Shown in pieces: positions 46,501 to 57,307 of a DNA stretch of 64,000 bases. Numbering within the stretch: the first letter of the stretch is position 1; the number at the start of each line of letters is the position of its first letter. Both the position numbers and the translations under genes were made by a program. The DNA is from Amphimedon queenslandica (Eukaryota > Porifera > Demospongiae > Haplosclerida > Niphatidae): positions 157,639-221,638 of the forward strand of contig NW_003546244.1 in NCBI RefSeq assembly GCF_000090795.2, read 5' to 3'. The notes under the pieces are model-generated. The model searched no databases and had not been told where the DNA came from. It saw only the letters and a list, made by a program, of their open reading frames with translations.

Positions 46501-49429
46501 AATTTAAACATCAATATATCCTACGTAATGTATGACTCCAAGACTAGCAGTGGCTAGGAACTTGCCCCAGTTAGAGGCACGCTTCAACCAGTCAAGATTC
46601 TCACGCAAGAAGACGTCACTAGTGGTACCATAGTGCATGAAACCATTGGCTATTACTGTAGCATTGTGGGTAATGGAATTACGACCAGCTTCCTATGAAG
46701 AGAGAGGAAAAATAAGATAAGAAAAAAAGGAGTAAAGAAATGAATATACATATTTATCATACTTTAGTGTTTTTAAGTATTTGCAGGTCGGAGTGATTAT
46801 TACGAATAAGGAACTCCTGGTGAAGATTCACTGTGTTTTCGCCCTTTAAAACATTACAGACAGTCTTGAGACGGGTCACCCATTCTTCTTCTACCACTTC
46901 ATCTTTTTTCTCTTTAACTTTATCAGTAGATTCATTCTCCTAAATACAATAAATATACTATTACATGTACATGTACGCATGATAGTACTTTTGTATCGGG
47001 TGCCTTTTCCCCATCAGTTGAAGGAGCAGTCTCAGTATTAGTATCAGCAGCTGCATCTTTGCTAGTAGTCCCATTATCAGTAGTATCATTATTAGTACTT
47101 TTACTAGTGCTCTCAGTTTTATTGCTACTGTCAGTTGCTGGAGGAGGGGGCCCTTCAATGTCCATTGGCTCCACCTCTTCACTAATAATGAAAAAATATA
47201 AAAAAATATAATTAAAAATAATACCATATACTGTAGCTGGGGATTACTGTTGGCTGTTGTAACATGCAATGAGCAAAATAAATCAATAAAAATCAACCAT
47301 TTTGCTTCATGCTCAATGACACATGATGGTAGCTTTATCCCCAATATAAAACTCCACCAATTACAAATTTTTCCCAAAGTTAAACTTCAACCAATATTTC
47401 AGGCTATACTTGTACACGAACATGTTTCAATGTCTATACCTTGGATTGGATTCTGCATGTTCCTGCTTTACTGGTTCCTGCTTTGATGCTGCTCGGGCGG
47501 CACTGACCACACCCCTCAGGTACTTTTGACTGGAACTCTCGTAAAGATCAAAACTGATTTGACAGGCAACCAGGAAGTCATCACTAGAGCCGCGACAGAG
47601 CCTCTCGAGTATTTGAGCAGTTGGTTCCGGGTCATCAAGAAATATATAACACTATTATAAGACCAATTTTAGTGACAGCTATTTTTAGTAATATACGACT
47701 ATTTTTAGTAACATATGGCTATTTTAGCAACATGTGGCTATTTTTAGTAACATAGCTATTTTTAGCAACATATGGCTATTTTAGTAACATGGCTATTTTT
47801 AGCAACATATGGCTATTTTTAGTAATATATGACTATTTTTAGTAACATATGGCTATTTTTAGCAACATATGGCTATTTTTAGTAACATGGCTATTTTTAG
47901 CAACATTGGCTATTTTTAGTAACATGGCTATTTTTAGCAACATATGGCTATTTTTAGCAACATATGGCTACTTTTAGTAACATATGGCTATTTTTAGCAA
48001 CATATGGCTATTTTTTGTAACATATGGCTATTTTTAGTAACATATCGCTATTACCTAAAATGTAATACAGGCATACCTGGCATATATTTATGTAGTCTGG
48101 GCTCTTGAGATTAGAATATATATTAACTAAAACCTTTAAAACCTGAAACAATTAATAAACAAATAAATAAAGAAATACCATTAATTATAATCATTCACAT
48201 AGCATATAACTTACAGTAGTTTGGAATCTCTTGCTATTAAGTAACGACATTGCTATGTTTAGGCAATACGACAGCATCTGCTTACAGTCTTTCTAAAAAT
48301 AGAAAAATAACCAATAAAATAATAATTAATAATAATACAAATCATAATTGATAATTGATATCCTACTGCTTCTAATATGGCCCTCTCCAGTATATCAATC
48401 CTCCTTGTTTCAAAGGCAATACCAGCTGCCTGGTGATAGTGTCCATCGCCAAAACACTTTTCAAACATTCTATTAACAATAGACTCTAGCCTGGGGTCAA
48501 TGTCCTTCTCTGGACTGTTAGGATTATCATAATTCTCAACACGCAAATGAGTATAATGATCAATACACTTAGCTAATGAGAGAGAGGGGGAGAGAGAGAG
48601 AGAGAGGGAGAAAGGAAATTAATTAATGATAATAAATATAAAATTACATAATTAAAGGAATTGGTATGCATCAAAATAATTACATAATCAAAATGATTAC
48701 ATAAACAAAATTTTATTTTGGTTTTATTTTTTTCATTTTTTTTTTGGAAGAAGCTCTTAACTATACATGTGTCCCATGGTCACATTTACTAATGTAGTAC
48801 TACATGTACATGTACTGACAGGTTGTAAATGATGAGAGATACAACTCACATATTATGGTCTCTGTGTATTCAGATGTTCCGGTCACGTCAAACATAGAGC
48901 CAGCATTGAGAGCAAATAATAAAGAATCTTGTAATGATCCCAAATGATAATAGACCTATAAAAACAAGAATGTACACTCAAATGTGTGATTCAGTTTCAA
49001 TGACGTCGGTAGCAATTATACTAATGATATTAAGTGTTGCATTGTTTGTGTACCTTTGAAGCAACGAGAGCTGATAATTCTCTCTGTGGAAACTGGACAT
49101 TTTCATACAGAGACTCACTACGCATGTAAAATAATAAATTATATAAAGTAACAAAGATCATCACGACTACTTCATCTACAATCACAATAATTAATTTTAT
49201 TACATTTTAACAATGGCGTCAGATATCTCAGGCCAAAATTCGTCCACTAAATCATTGAGCCTTGAGAGAGCAAATATCTGAATGTCCTTTTCTGGCTCAT
49301 CAAGGAGTGAGAGAACACCACCTGAAGAAAGGAGGGAAAAGGGAGGCAAAGGGAAGAGTATTGCATTGAATAAATATATAATATACACTCGACAGTACCT
49401 GCTGAAGTTAGTTTAGTCCCTGACACCAT
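31992..49429 (-). CDS. PSMD1: 26S proteasome regulatory subunit PSMD1 / Rpn2
   Basis: At least 24 minus-strand exons from [11 protein letters not shown] (49429) and [19 protein letters not shown] (about 49322) to the stop at 31992. Rpn2 is the large non-ATPase scaffold of the proteasome base that carries the ubiquitin receptor Rpn13. Matches to human PSMD1 run in order: [29 protein letters not shown], the variable Ser/Thr-rich insert (46990-47180), [15 protein letters not shown], the proteasome/cyclosome repeats ([30 protein letters not shown]), [15 protein letters not shown], and the C-terminal [19 protein letters not shown]. The protein ends in [16 protein letters not shown], like the [12 protein letters not shown] tail of human PSMD1. 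I could not place the short exon expected between VLPQQ (near 38221) and [10 protein letters not shown] (near 32457). Introns carry repeats. Confidence 0.95.
32457..32600 (+). repeat. Purine-rich tract (pyrimidine tract in the PSMD1 transcript)
   Basis: GGGGATAGAGAGAGAAGGGGG units with TATATA spacers. In the transcript orientation it is a long C/U tract leading straight into the acceptor before [10 protein letters not shown]. Confidence 0.8.
34511..34540. repeat. (GT)n microsatellite
   Basis: About 15 GT dinucleotides inside the long PSMD1 intron. Confidence 0.9.
37020..37600 (-). repeat. Palindrome-core repeat, locus d (3 units)
   Basis: Three tandem units, about 173-178 bp apart, in the inverted orientation. 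Cores have decayed to CATGGACTATAG and CATGGGCTATAG (37131, 37309, 37482). CTCAAACTTTCTACACAGCA and TATCAGAAAATGTAATAAAA mark each unit. Confidence 0.82.
38064..38112. repeat. 11-bp tandem repeat CCTATTGTTCA
   Basis: Four exact copies plus a degraded fifth in the PSMD1 intron. Confidence 0.9.
39062..39270. mobile_element. MITE with TATAGCACTTTA inverted ends
   Basis: About 209 bp in a PSMD1 intron. The left end ATCATATAGCACTTTA matches the reverse complement of the right end, ACCGTATAGCACTTTA. The ACCGTATAG terminus is shared with the MITE at 12782-12975, but the internal sequence differs. A 69-codon open frame inside it is a shadow. Confidence 0.72.
39276..41505. other. PSMD1 intron remainder, no gene seen
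   Basis: Ordinary AT-rich intronic sequence between the exons near 38880-39040 and 41510-41690. I see no repeat array or conserved open frame. Confidence 0.5.
41692..41935 (+). repeat. 240-bp polypurine tract beside a splice acceptor
   Basis: Nearly all G/A (GAGAGGGAGGGAGAGA words). In the PSMD1 transcript it is a C/U tract ending at CTCTCATTAAAG, the acceptor of the exon encoding [19 protein letters not shown]. Confidence 0.88.
42176..42268. repeat. 16-bp tandem repeat GTGCATGCATGCAGAC
   Basis: About five and a half copies with C/T variation, in a PSMD1 intron. Each unit contains the palindrome GCATGCATGC. Confidence 0.9.
43760..43935 (+). repeat. Palindrome-core repeat, locus e (1 degraded unit)
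   Basis: GTTGTGTAGAAATTTTGGGATTTT, then GGGCAAAGACCATGTACT and AAAAAATGGCTATGAGA, identify a decayed single unit in a PSMD1 intron. Confidence 0.55.
44130..44762 (+). repeat. Palindrome-core repeat, locus f (3 units plus terminal tail)
   Basis: The best-preserved array. Cores lie at about 44165 (CCCTGTACTATATACAGGG), 44339 (AAAGGCAATAGCCTTT) and 44526 (AAAGGCTATAGCCTTT). The unit is about 187 bp. The array ends with a tail AAGAAGCATGC...TTAGCTCACTTAGCATG...AACCCC that also occurs at 57917-57967. Confidence 0.88.
45055..45120. repeat. (ACATGT)n hexanucleotide array
   Basis: About ten copies of the palindromic hexamer ACATGT with a few GCATGT variants. Shorter runs of the same word are scattered through the window. 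Confidence 0.9.
45344..45537. mobile_element. Putative MITE with TCCTTAAATAAA ends and a Pol III B-box-like motif
   Basis: TCCTTAAATAAAGC at the left matches the reverse complement of the right end, TCCTTAAATAAAAGC. Inside, GGTTTGAATCCCGC (45435-45448) resembles a tRNA T-arm or B box, but no tRNA fold is apparent. Family unknown. It lies in a PSMD1 intron. Confidence 0.5.
45771..45872 (-). repeat. 34-bp tandem repeat containing triplicated 3' splice site
   Basis: Three copies, starting at 45839, 45805 and 45771 in transcript order, of a unit made of (TTA)n followed by ATGGCAG/GGTTAAT or a variant. The last copy is the acceptor of the PSMD1 exon [15 protein letters not shown]. Confidence 0.75.
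46080..46350 (-). repeat. Palindrome-core repeat, locus g (about 1.5 units)
   Basis: Core AAAGACCGTCTTTGG at about 46160, with ATCAAACTTTCTAGACAACA and TTATTTAAAAATGGTGAATTC in the inverted orientation. In a PSMD1 intron. Confidence 0.72.
46455..46502. repeat. (AAT)n/(AAC)n microsatellite
   Basis: Compound trinucleotide run just upstream, in plus coordinates, of the PSMD1 exon at about 46525. Confidence 0.85.
47645..48055. repeat. About 20-bp minisatellite GGCTATTTTTAGTAACATAT
   Basis: Around 20 degenerate head-to-tail copies, with variants missing ATAT or having AGCAAC for AGTAAC, fill the PSMD1 intron between the exon encoding [17 protein letters not shown] and the exon encoding [19 protein letters not shown]. 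Confidence 0.92.
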
Positions 49430-49535
49430 TTTCCCTCCTTACCAAAAGTTACCACAGCCTGTGCGCATTAATTAGAACTCCACGTTGGTGGGTGTATCTA
49501 TAAGCGGGGCTAATAAAAGGTGTGGCTAGGAGGAA
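49430..49535. promoter_or_regulatory. Bidirectional PSMD1 / ALG9 promoter
   Basis: Only 106 bp separate the two divergent start codons. No TATA box is evident at a useful distance for either gene. Confidence 0.7.
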
Positions 49536-51968
49536 ATGTCTGCAGAGATTCCAGTAAAGACAAAAGGTCGCCAAGAAGGAAGGAGTTTTTCAGCCTATCA
49601 TGCCTTCCACGTATTAATCATTTTTAGATTTATCAGTGTACTTTATAATAATATCAATGACTGCGATGAGACCTACAACTACTGGGAACCAGTAATTTAA
49701 TATTATTATAATTTTAAATAATTATTGATAGTTATTCTGTTCTAGGCACATTATTTAATGCATGGCAGTGGGTTTCAGACGTGGGAGTATTCACCAGTAT
49801 ATGCCATTAGATCATATGCATACATACTAATCCATATACTCCCACTGTTTCTTATTGGTACAATTAATAAGGTGAGATTGTACTATTATTATTATTAACA
49901 TTATTATTATTATTAATTTTATAGATTGTTCAGTTTTACACACTCCGATCGTTATTAGCTCTTGTCTCATGTTTCTGTGAAATATACTTTTTTAGGTTAG
50001 CCTCATTGGTTTTTGCATTTTTTCATTAATTTAAATTATCTTTATTATCATTAATAATAGTAATTATTATTATTTTGCAAGTATAATAGCTCTTTTAAAA
50101 TCTAGAGCCATCAAGAGAAGATATGGATCAAATGTGGCTCTTCTCACTCTGCTGTTCTTAGCCCCTAGCAATGGAATGTTCATTGCATCAACTGCATTTC
50201 TCCCATCTTCCTTCACCATGTATACTGGAATGATTGCTGTAGCTGCATGGCTCAATGGAAAAGAACAGGTTTGATGTTGCAATCCATCATTTATTGATGC
50301 ATGTGTACATATATACACTTTTAGGTGGCCATATTTTCTGTTGCTGTTGGGTCTATCATTGGTTGGCCATTTTTTGTTGCTTTGGGGTAAGCACTTTCAT
50401 GATATGTTATATGGTAGCATTTAATTGTTTTGTTGAGTTTAGGATCCCTATTGCAGCTGATGTTATCTTAATTCAGAGAAGACTCTCATTTTTCTGTGTT
50501 TGGTCTATCATTAGTTTATTGGTCATTGGTGTAAGTAGTATACACGTGAACTAATTCTGATGATACCCTGTTTAGGTTCCTGTGGTTAGTATTGACTCGT
50601 GGTACTATGGCAAATTTGTATTTGCTTCTATTAACATCATAATGTACAATGTATTTGGTGGAGGAGGGCCTGATCTGTACGGTACTGAACCCTGGACTTA
50701 TTATTTTGCAAATTGTCTCTTGAACTTTAACATTGTATTTGTTCTTTCCCTGCTTGCCTGGCCTTTAATTGAGATAAAAGTAAGATTATATTATTATTAT
50801 ATCTTTATTGGTATTGATTTTGGATTTTTTAGTTGCATTTCACAAAATCAGGTATGCACCATTATTCTTGCAATTTCTTAATATTATAATTCATCATAAG
50901 GTCGCTCATACTATACTGCATGGAGGAAGAGTGTATTACCAGTGATTGTGTGGGTGGCTATATTCTTTACTAGATCACATAAGGTACAAGATAAAAATAC
51001 TTTATCATTCATATTCATAGTATAGGAGGAAAGGTTTCTCTTTCCCATATATCCACTTATTGTGCTCCTTGGAGCAATGTCAGTTGTGCTACTTCAAGAT
51101 CTATTATCAAACCTCCTTGGAAGAATTGCATCCGGGTTTCAAACAATAGTTAAATATCTCCCAGCTATAGTTGTTGTACTTCATGCACTATTGGGCATCT
51201 CAAGATCAATGGCATTACATTATAGTAAGTTGGTTTTTAAAATGCATTAGTAAGACATATTATATACCTTTTTTATTTGCTGCTATCTTTAAAATTTATT
51301 TTATTTTTAGACTATCAAGGTTCAATGCAAGTCTACACAGTCATAAATTCTCAGTCAGTTCTGAGCTTCACTGGATATACCAGAGAAATAAATGTTTGTG
51401 TGGGAAAGGAATGGCACAGGTTTACCAGCAATTACTTCTTACCAGACAAGATGATACAACCACTTCGCAGTCGGTGAGTGAGGAAAAGAATTAAAGTAGA
51501 GTTGTCATCCTGTTTTAGGTGGTACTTGAGGTATATCAAATCAGATTTCAAAGGACAATTACCAAAACTATATGCTGAGGGGCCCAGTGGTACATCACTG
51601 ATACCAAGTGACATGAATGATGAAAACAGAGAAGAACCATCTCGCTATGTAAGACTGTAGAGAAAGAGACTGTGATTTGATGTTAATTTGCGATTGCTTT
51701 TCATTTCTAGTTTGACATCAATCGCTGTCATTTTCTTGTCGATCTTGAGATATCATCATTTTCAACTCAAGAGCCACATTACTCAAAAGACACGAGCCAG
51801 TGGGAGCTATTGTATAGCTATCCTTACCTTGACTCCGTGAAAGCATCAATACTGCATAGGACACTCTACATACCAGGACTAAAGAAAAGAAAAGGAGAGT
51901 TGGGTCGATACGTCCTCCTTCGAAATAAGAAAGGGGACTTTGTGAAAAATCTTGATGATATACAATAA
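49536..51968 (+). CDS. ALG9: ALG9 alpha-1,2-mannosyltransferase (GT22)
   Basis: About a dozen short exons. Family role: ER multi-pass enzyme adding the seventh and ninth mannose to the dolichol-linked N-glycan precursor, using dolichol-phosphate mannose. The GT22 luminal motif CDETYNYWEP ends exon 1 (49536-49691). Exon 2 starts at 49746 with AHYLMHGSGFQTWEYSP and AIRSYAY. Then come STAFLPSSFTMYTGMIA, GWPFFVAL, SWYYGKFVFASINI, YNVFGGGGPDLYGTEPW, HKEERFLFPIYPL, NVCVGKEWHRF and PSDMNDENREEPSRY, all in the human ALG9 order. The stop is at 51966-51968. Many transmembrane segments are visible. Divergent from PSMD1. Confidence 0.95.
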
Positions 51969-52046
51969 AGAAACATTTAAATGCATTAATTCAAAATCAA
52001 TGGTTGGTGACAGAGTGAAAGAAATGAATAATGTTGGGATAATGCT

Positions 52047-54663
52047 TTAAAGTGGCATTTTCCTTCCTTCTATACTTATTGAGACTGCATGAGTGTTCTT
52101 CCCTCTTGCCGTCTTCTCTCTTTTCTTCTGTACCTGCTTCTCATAGCGATTCAGGGTTTTCTTACTAGAGCCCTGAATAAAGATTGCAAAAGTAATGTTA
52201 ACATGTGATGGCTTTAACCACTTAAGATTACCTTAGAGAACTCGTGTTGCTTGTTCCACTTAGGTCTCACAACATAGTCTTTATTGGAGGGTAGAGGGAC
52301 TCTAGCTCTACCAACCCATCCTTTGTCACCTGGTTTCAGTGCTCTGTTGTTATACACACATAAAATGTATGTAAAGAAGGAAATACAGTATATTTATTTA
52401 CTCTAATTCATCTTGTCTTGATGGATCAGATTCTCTACTATCAGAGCTATAGAACAAAGATTGTGACGTGTAGATTAGTAATAATAGAACAAAGTTGAGT
52501 CTTACCTTAAACGTCTCCTGGCTGCTTGTGACAGGTGGGCCCAATCCCGCTCCTCTCTCTCGTCTCTGCTCAAACCTTTGAAATCATCAGTCAAACCAAA
52601 CACTGGTCTTGCCCACTTATCTACAAAAATATTACGTGACATTATTAAGTATACACTAGGCCTGGCTTTCTGTGCATGCTTGTTTTAATACAACAATCCT
52701 GTCCCCTCACTTATCAGCTTTCCAGCCTTTTCTCTATTCTTCTTAATCTCCTTTGGATGCCTGTACAGCAACATTATTGCCTTTCCTAGGCCACTGGTCT
52801 TGAGTATGTGCCCATCAAGTAGTGGGAACTATTAAAAAATCCAATTTTGCTCAGGATCACATCCATAATATAAGAATGTGTATAATCATGAATTAGAAAA
52901 AATATATATATATAAATGGGTAATCATTTCATTTTGATTAAATATGAAGTGCTATAGCTCGACCAATCTTTGGCCAAATATTAAAGGCATTTGCTACAGT
53001 TTAAAATTGCTACACCAGATTGGGAGGACAGTTCTCTTGATATGTGTATCTATAGCACTTAATTTTTTGAAAGGAATAAAAGTTCCTGCTAAATTATTCT
53101 TTCCATTATAAAAGAACTAGAAGAATGTAACACATTAGTACATGTACATGTAAATGGAAGGTGGAATCATCATGTACCAGTTTAAGAGCATCTAGAATGT
53201 TCTCTCTGATCTTCTGGTGGGGCAGAGAGTGATCTGGTAGTGGTTTAAGCCAGTCAGCTAGTGCTGAGCATATGCCACACTCAATGAGGGCATTGAGAAA
53301 TTCAGACCTTTAGTAAGTGAAAAGGAAGAGAAAAGACAAAAAGAAAATAATTAACCTATTACAAAATGCTTAGTGATTCTATTATGCAATACATGTGATG
53401 CATACATTACATACTTCTTAAGATGTGCTATGACTGTTGGTAGAAATTGAAGTTTCTTTGTTGCAGCTTTTTGCTGCAAGTTTGATCTCCTATCTTCCTA
53501 CAATATTACATTTTACATGTGTATTAGTGTGTATAACAATCATAATTTATTATTATTTTGTATCAGTGACCAACCTCAGCAGCTTCCTTCATATGCCTAA
53601 TCATGACTAATATTTGATCATCATAAGCAGTGCTGTCACTGTCATTCTACAGGTACATGTAATGTATGTGCAATAGAAAGGAAACATACAAATACATACG
53701 TAAAAAAAATAGTTAACAAACCTTCTTCTTTCTCCTGGCCCTAGCCATTGCCTCCTTCCTCCTCTGCATCATGACATCAAAATCATACACTTTCCTATTA
53801 ATAATGAACCCTTTACAGTAGTACCAATAATAAAAAAGCACTAACGGTTCTTTGCTGTCCTCAAGCTCAGAGTCACTGGAATGATGCCCACCACTACCAC
53901 CGGGGGCCTGAAGATTTTCCGACTGCTCCAGACCCAGTAATTCATTCTCTAATTGCTCGAGATGCTCAGCAGAGCCCTCTTGCTCTTCATCATCATCATC
54001 ATCATCTCCTCTGCCTTCCTTCTCTTCTAATAACTGTCCATCATTGTCATCATCTTCTTCTATTGTCTCTTTCATTCGTACCTCCTCCTCCTCCTCATCC
54101 TCTTTCTCTTCTTCATTATTATTATCATTAGTTTCTTTTGGTAGTATTTCTTTCTCTTGTTCTTTTTCAAGGTTCTTCGGATCATCTTCTCCCTCCTCCT
54201 CTTCCTCTTCTTCCAAGTGACGCTTCTTTTCAGATAATTTATCCTCGTTTTCTTCATCACTTGATTGTGGGCGTGGTCTTTTTACTCTCATGAGTCTTTC
54301 TTCATCACTATCACTCTATGGAATGCAAAATTAAGAATAATTTAAAATGAGGATTTTCAATCATAAAATATTCAAAATCAGCCGTATGTCATGTGGGCTA
54401 ACATTTCATACATGACGAATATACTTTCCGTACATCTATGATACAATAATAATTATACATGACCACGCCCCTTTATTTCATACTTCAATATTAAATGGAT
54501 CAGATTCAACTCTTGGCTCTTCTTCTCTTTCATTACTTGGTTCTTGTGTTTCAGGCTCATTTGAAGCATCATCCACTTTCCCTTCGCCTGATACTTGAAG
54601 ACTGTCCTCTTCGCCTTCGTCTCCAGACAGGAAAGGATTTCCTTCACCCTCGTTTTCAGACAT
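52047..54663 (-). CDS. IWS1: IWS1 / Spn1 transcription elongation factor
   Basis: About nine exons on the minus strand. The first two (Met at 54663, [19 protein letters not shown]) encode a long acidic, disordered N-terminus of Asp/Glu-rich and Ser-rich tracts, typical of IWS1. The conserved C-terminal core follows: [101 protein letters not shown] and WARPVFGL, i.e. the TFIIS N-terminal (TND) helical domain that binds SPT6 and RNA polymerase II complexes. It ends KMPL at 52047. An in-frame Met at 54684 is possible but adds only seven residues. Divergent from TUBE1. Confidence 0.93.
52835..52985 (-). repeat. Palindrome-core repeat, locus h (decayed fragment)
   Basis: Weak matches to the family (GCTCAGGATCACATCCATAA, then AATTAGAAAAAATAT and ATCTTTGGCCAAAT) in an IWS1 intron. 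Confidence 0.4.
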
Positions 54664-54776
54664 TTTAAAAGATATACGGAGCAATCATTCCGTATTTTTC
54701 AGCTTCTGATATTAGTCCACGTGCACTCACGTGATTATTCATAGTGACCACGCCCCCTGTAATGGTTGAAAAATAA
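54664..54776. promoter_or_regulatory. Bidirectional IWS1 / TUBE1 promoter
   Basis: The divergent start codons are 113 bp apart. The spacer contains CCACGTGCACTCACGTGA (E-box-like CACGTG words, about 54717-54734), a candidate shared element, and no TATA box. Confidence 0.65.
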
Positions 54777-57196
54777 ATGACACAATCAGTTGTGATTCAA
54801 GGTAAAGCTAAAATAATATGTAATTTGTGTAATTTTAGCTATTGCAGTTGGACAATGTGGCAATCAAGTGAGCAAAATTAAGGAAAGTGCATTAAATTAT
54901 AATTTTATTTATTATAAAGGTCGGCAGGTGCTTTTGGGATTTAGCACTATGTGAGCATGCACAATGGAATAAGGTAAATTAAAACATTTATGATTAAAAT
55001 GGGTAACAATTGCAACGTTCATTTTATAACAGAAAGGAATTTATGACGAGCCTCTGAGCAGTTTTTTTAGAAATGTTGATATGAGGTATGCGTAAAGGGT
55101 TAATTGAAGCAATATTGTTATTGTTCTTTCTATAGAGGCCATGATTTGTCTGTTGGGAATAGGATTTCTAACTTAAGAGCAAGAGTATGTACATATATAT
55201 GACTGCATGTTATTCTATTGATCCTAATTATTGAGCTGTTTAAATAATAATTAATACACTATATTGGGGCATCCAAAATAATTTAAGAATTTTTAGGCTG
55301 TCTTGATTGATATGGAAGAAGGCGTTGTGAGTGAATTACTTCACAGTTCTTTGGGTGAGATATTTGATCACCGTCAACTCATTACTGATGTATCTGGATC
55401 TGGTAACAATTGGTACGATGGACAATGCTACTAATCCTAGCATGAATGATGATGCCCTACTCTAGGGCTGTTGGTAACATGTACTATGGTGGCCAGTATA
55501 AAGAGCAGCTGTTAGATGTTATTCGTCTGTCGGCTGAACATTGTGACTGCCTCCAATCCTTTTTTATACTGCACTCAATGGGAGGAGGTGAGATGGTAGC
55601 AGTAGGGGATTCATCATACATTAAACTTGTCTACTTAGGAACTGGATCTGGTGTTGGTAGTAGAGTCTTAGATATAATACAGAATGAATATCCTGATGTG
55701 TATAGGTTTGTTTCTATTTTCAGTAGCTAAAATTTTAATATATACAGGTTTGTAGTTCCTGTGTTTCCTAGTTCTGATGATGATGTTATCACTTCACCAT
55801 ATAATTGGTAATGTACATGTAAATTTATTGAGAGTTATAATTGTATACTTCAGTGTTTTGGCTTTGAGTGAGCTAACAAGCAAAGCTGATTGTGTTCTCC
55901 CAATAGAGAACCAAGTACATAATAATGAAGTAACAATAGGTACGAATACGATCATATTAATTTTAGGCTCTCCTTGACATTTGTCGGACTATAAGGAAGG
56001 CAGGAACTTGTGCTAGTAAAGGCCCATCTGGAATGAAGCCAGGAACTGGCATTACTGATAAAGGAAGAGAAGGATCTGATAAACCATTTGATGACATGAA
56101 CAACATAATTGCTAATCTCCTTCTAAACTTGACAAGGTAATACATGATAGCTTGTTGCAGCTATAAGTAATTTTATATAGTCATAGTAGTAATTATTTCA
56201 CAACAACAACTAGTATTATTGTTTTGTTTTGTTATATATAGTGCATCAAGATTTGAAGGCTCGCTCAATGTTGACTTGAATGAAATAACAATGAACTTGG
56301 TTCCTTTTCCCAGACTTCATTATCTCCTACCAGCCATGACACCACTTTACAACATTAAAGGAGTTAGCATACCACCAAGAAGGTTTTTAATACAATATAA
56401 AAAGGAAGATGTACCTTGTCTTTTCGCTCTTGCATCTCTCTCTCTCTCTTAGATTAGATCAAGCATTCTCTGATGCATTTTCCCGTGACTATCAGCTCTT
56501 GAAGACAGACCCAAAGAATGGAACGTATGTACATTTATATTGTAAAACATTCCTTTCTGTTATTCTTTGCAGTAAAGCAAACTATATATATAATGGGAAG
56601 TAGTGTATATTTATCTGTATAGGTTTTTGGCATGTGCTTTGATGCTAAGAGGAAAAGCCAACATATCAGATGTAAGGAAAAACATTGAAAGGTTAGACTA
56701 TGTACAAAATATGTACAAAATATGGTGTACTGATGTGAAAGGCTAGATATAACTCTTATTTATAGACTGAGGCCATCTCTCAAATTTGTACACTGGAATA
56801 GAGAAGGTTGGAAGACTGGTTTATGCTCTGTACCTCCACTCAATCAGGTGTTTATAAAATATTATTGTCATTTGATTCATTTCTTTTTTTTGTTACTGTA
56901 GCCATATTCTTTGCTCTCTCTTGCTAACAATACCTGTTTTGCAAGCTCTCTCAATGAAATAGAAACACGATTCCATAAACTGTACAAGCGAAAGGTGATT
57001 CCACTACTTCATCATTAATTTGTAAGATATTGTTTAACTTTTAGGCACACTTGCATCACTATACTAAAGTTGATGGTATGGATATCAGTGCATTTGAGTC
57101 AAGCATTGAATCACTTCAATCACTTATACACGAATATAGATCTTTAGAACAGGGCAATGTTGATGCTGGCATACAACGTTTAAAGATATGCTAGTA
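54777..57196 (+). CDS. TUBE1: Epsilon-tubulin
   Basis: About 14 small exons. Exon 1 is MTQSVVIQ (54777); exon 2 gives AIAVGQCGNQ, then CFWDLALCEHAQWNKKGIYDEPLSSFFRNVD, the specific epsilon-tubulin N-terminus. GTP-binding features: IDMEEGVV, SGSGNNWAVGN, and HSMGGG joined to TGSGVGSR across an intron (the GGGTGSG loop). DDVITSPYN, NIIANLLLNLTSASRFEGSLN, PPRRLDQAFSDAFS and WNREGWKTGLCSVPP also match human TUBE1. The stop is at 57194-57196. Epsilon-tubulin is needed for triplet microtubules in centrioles and basal bodies, so its presence fits a flagellated animal. COMMD1 starts 112 bp downstream on the same strand. Confidence 0.95.
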
Positions 57197-57307
57197 TTAA
57201 TAATTATTTTTATAACTGCCACCTACACACCAATTATTATAATTAAAGGGCGTGCCTTAAGTAGGTGTGGGTGTGGTCTTCTCTAAAAAAGAAAGGAGGG
57301 GTTCAGA

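Noticed and set aside
47645-48055. CRISPR-like regular repeats
   Set aside because: Units are directly head-to-tail with no unique spacers, and the region is a metazoan intron.
54072-54260. Lys/Arg-rich minus-strand frame
   Set aside because: It is another reading frame of the acidic IWS1 exon.
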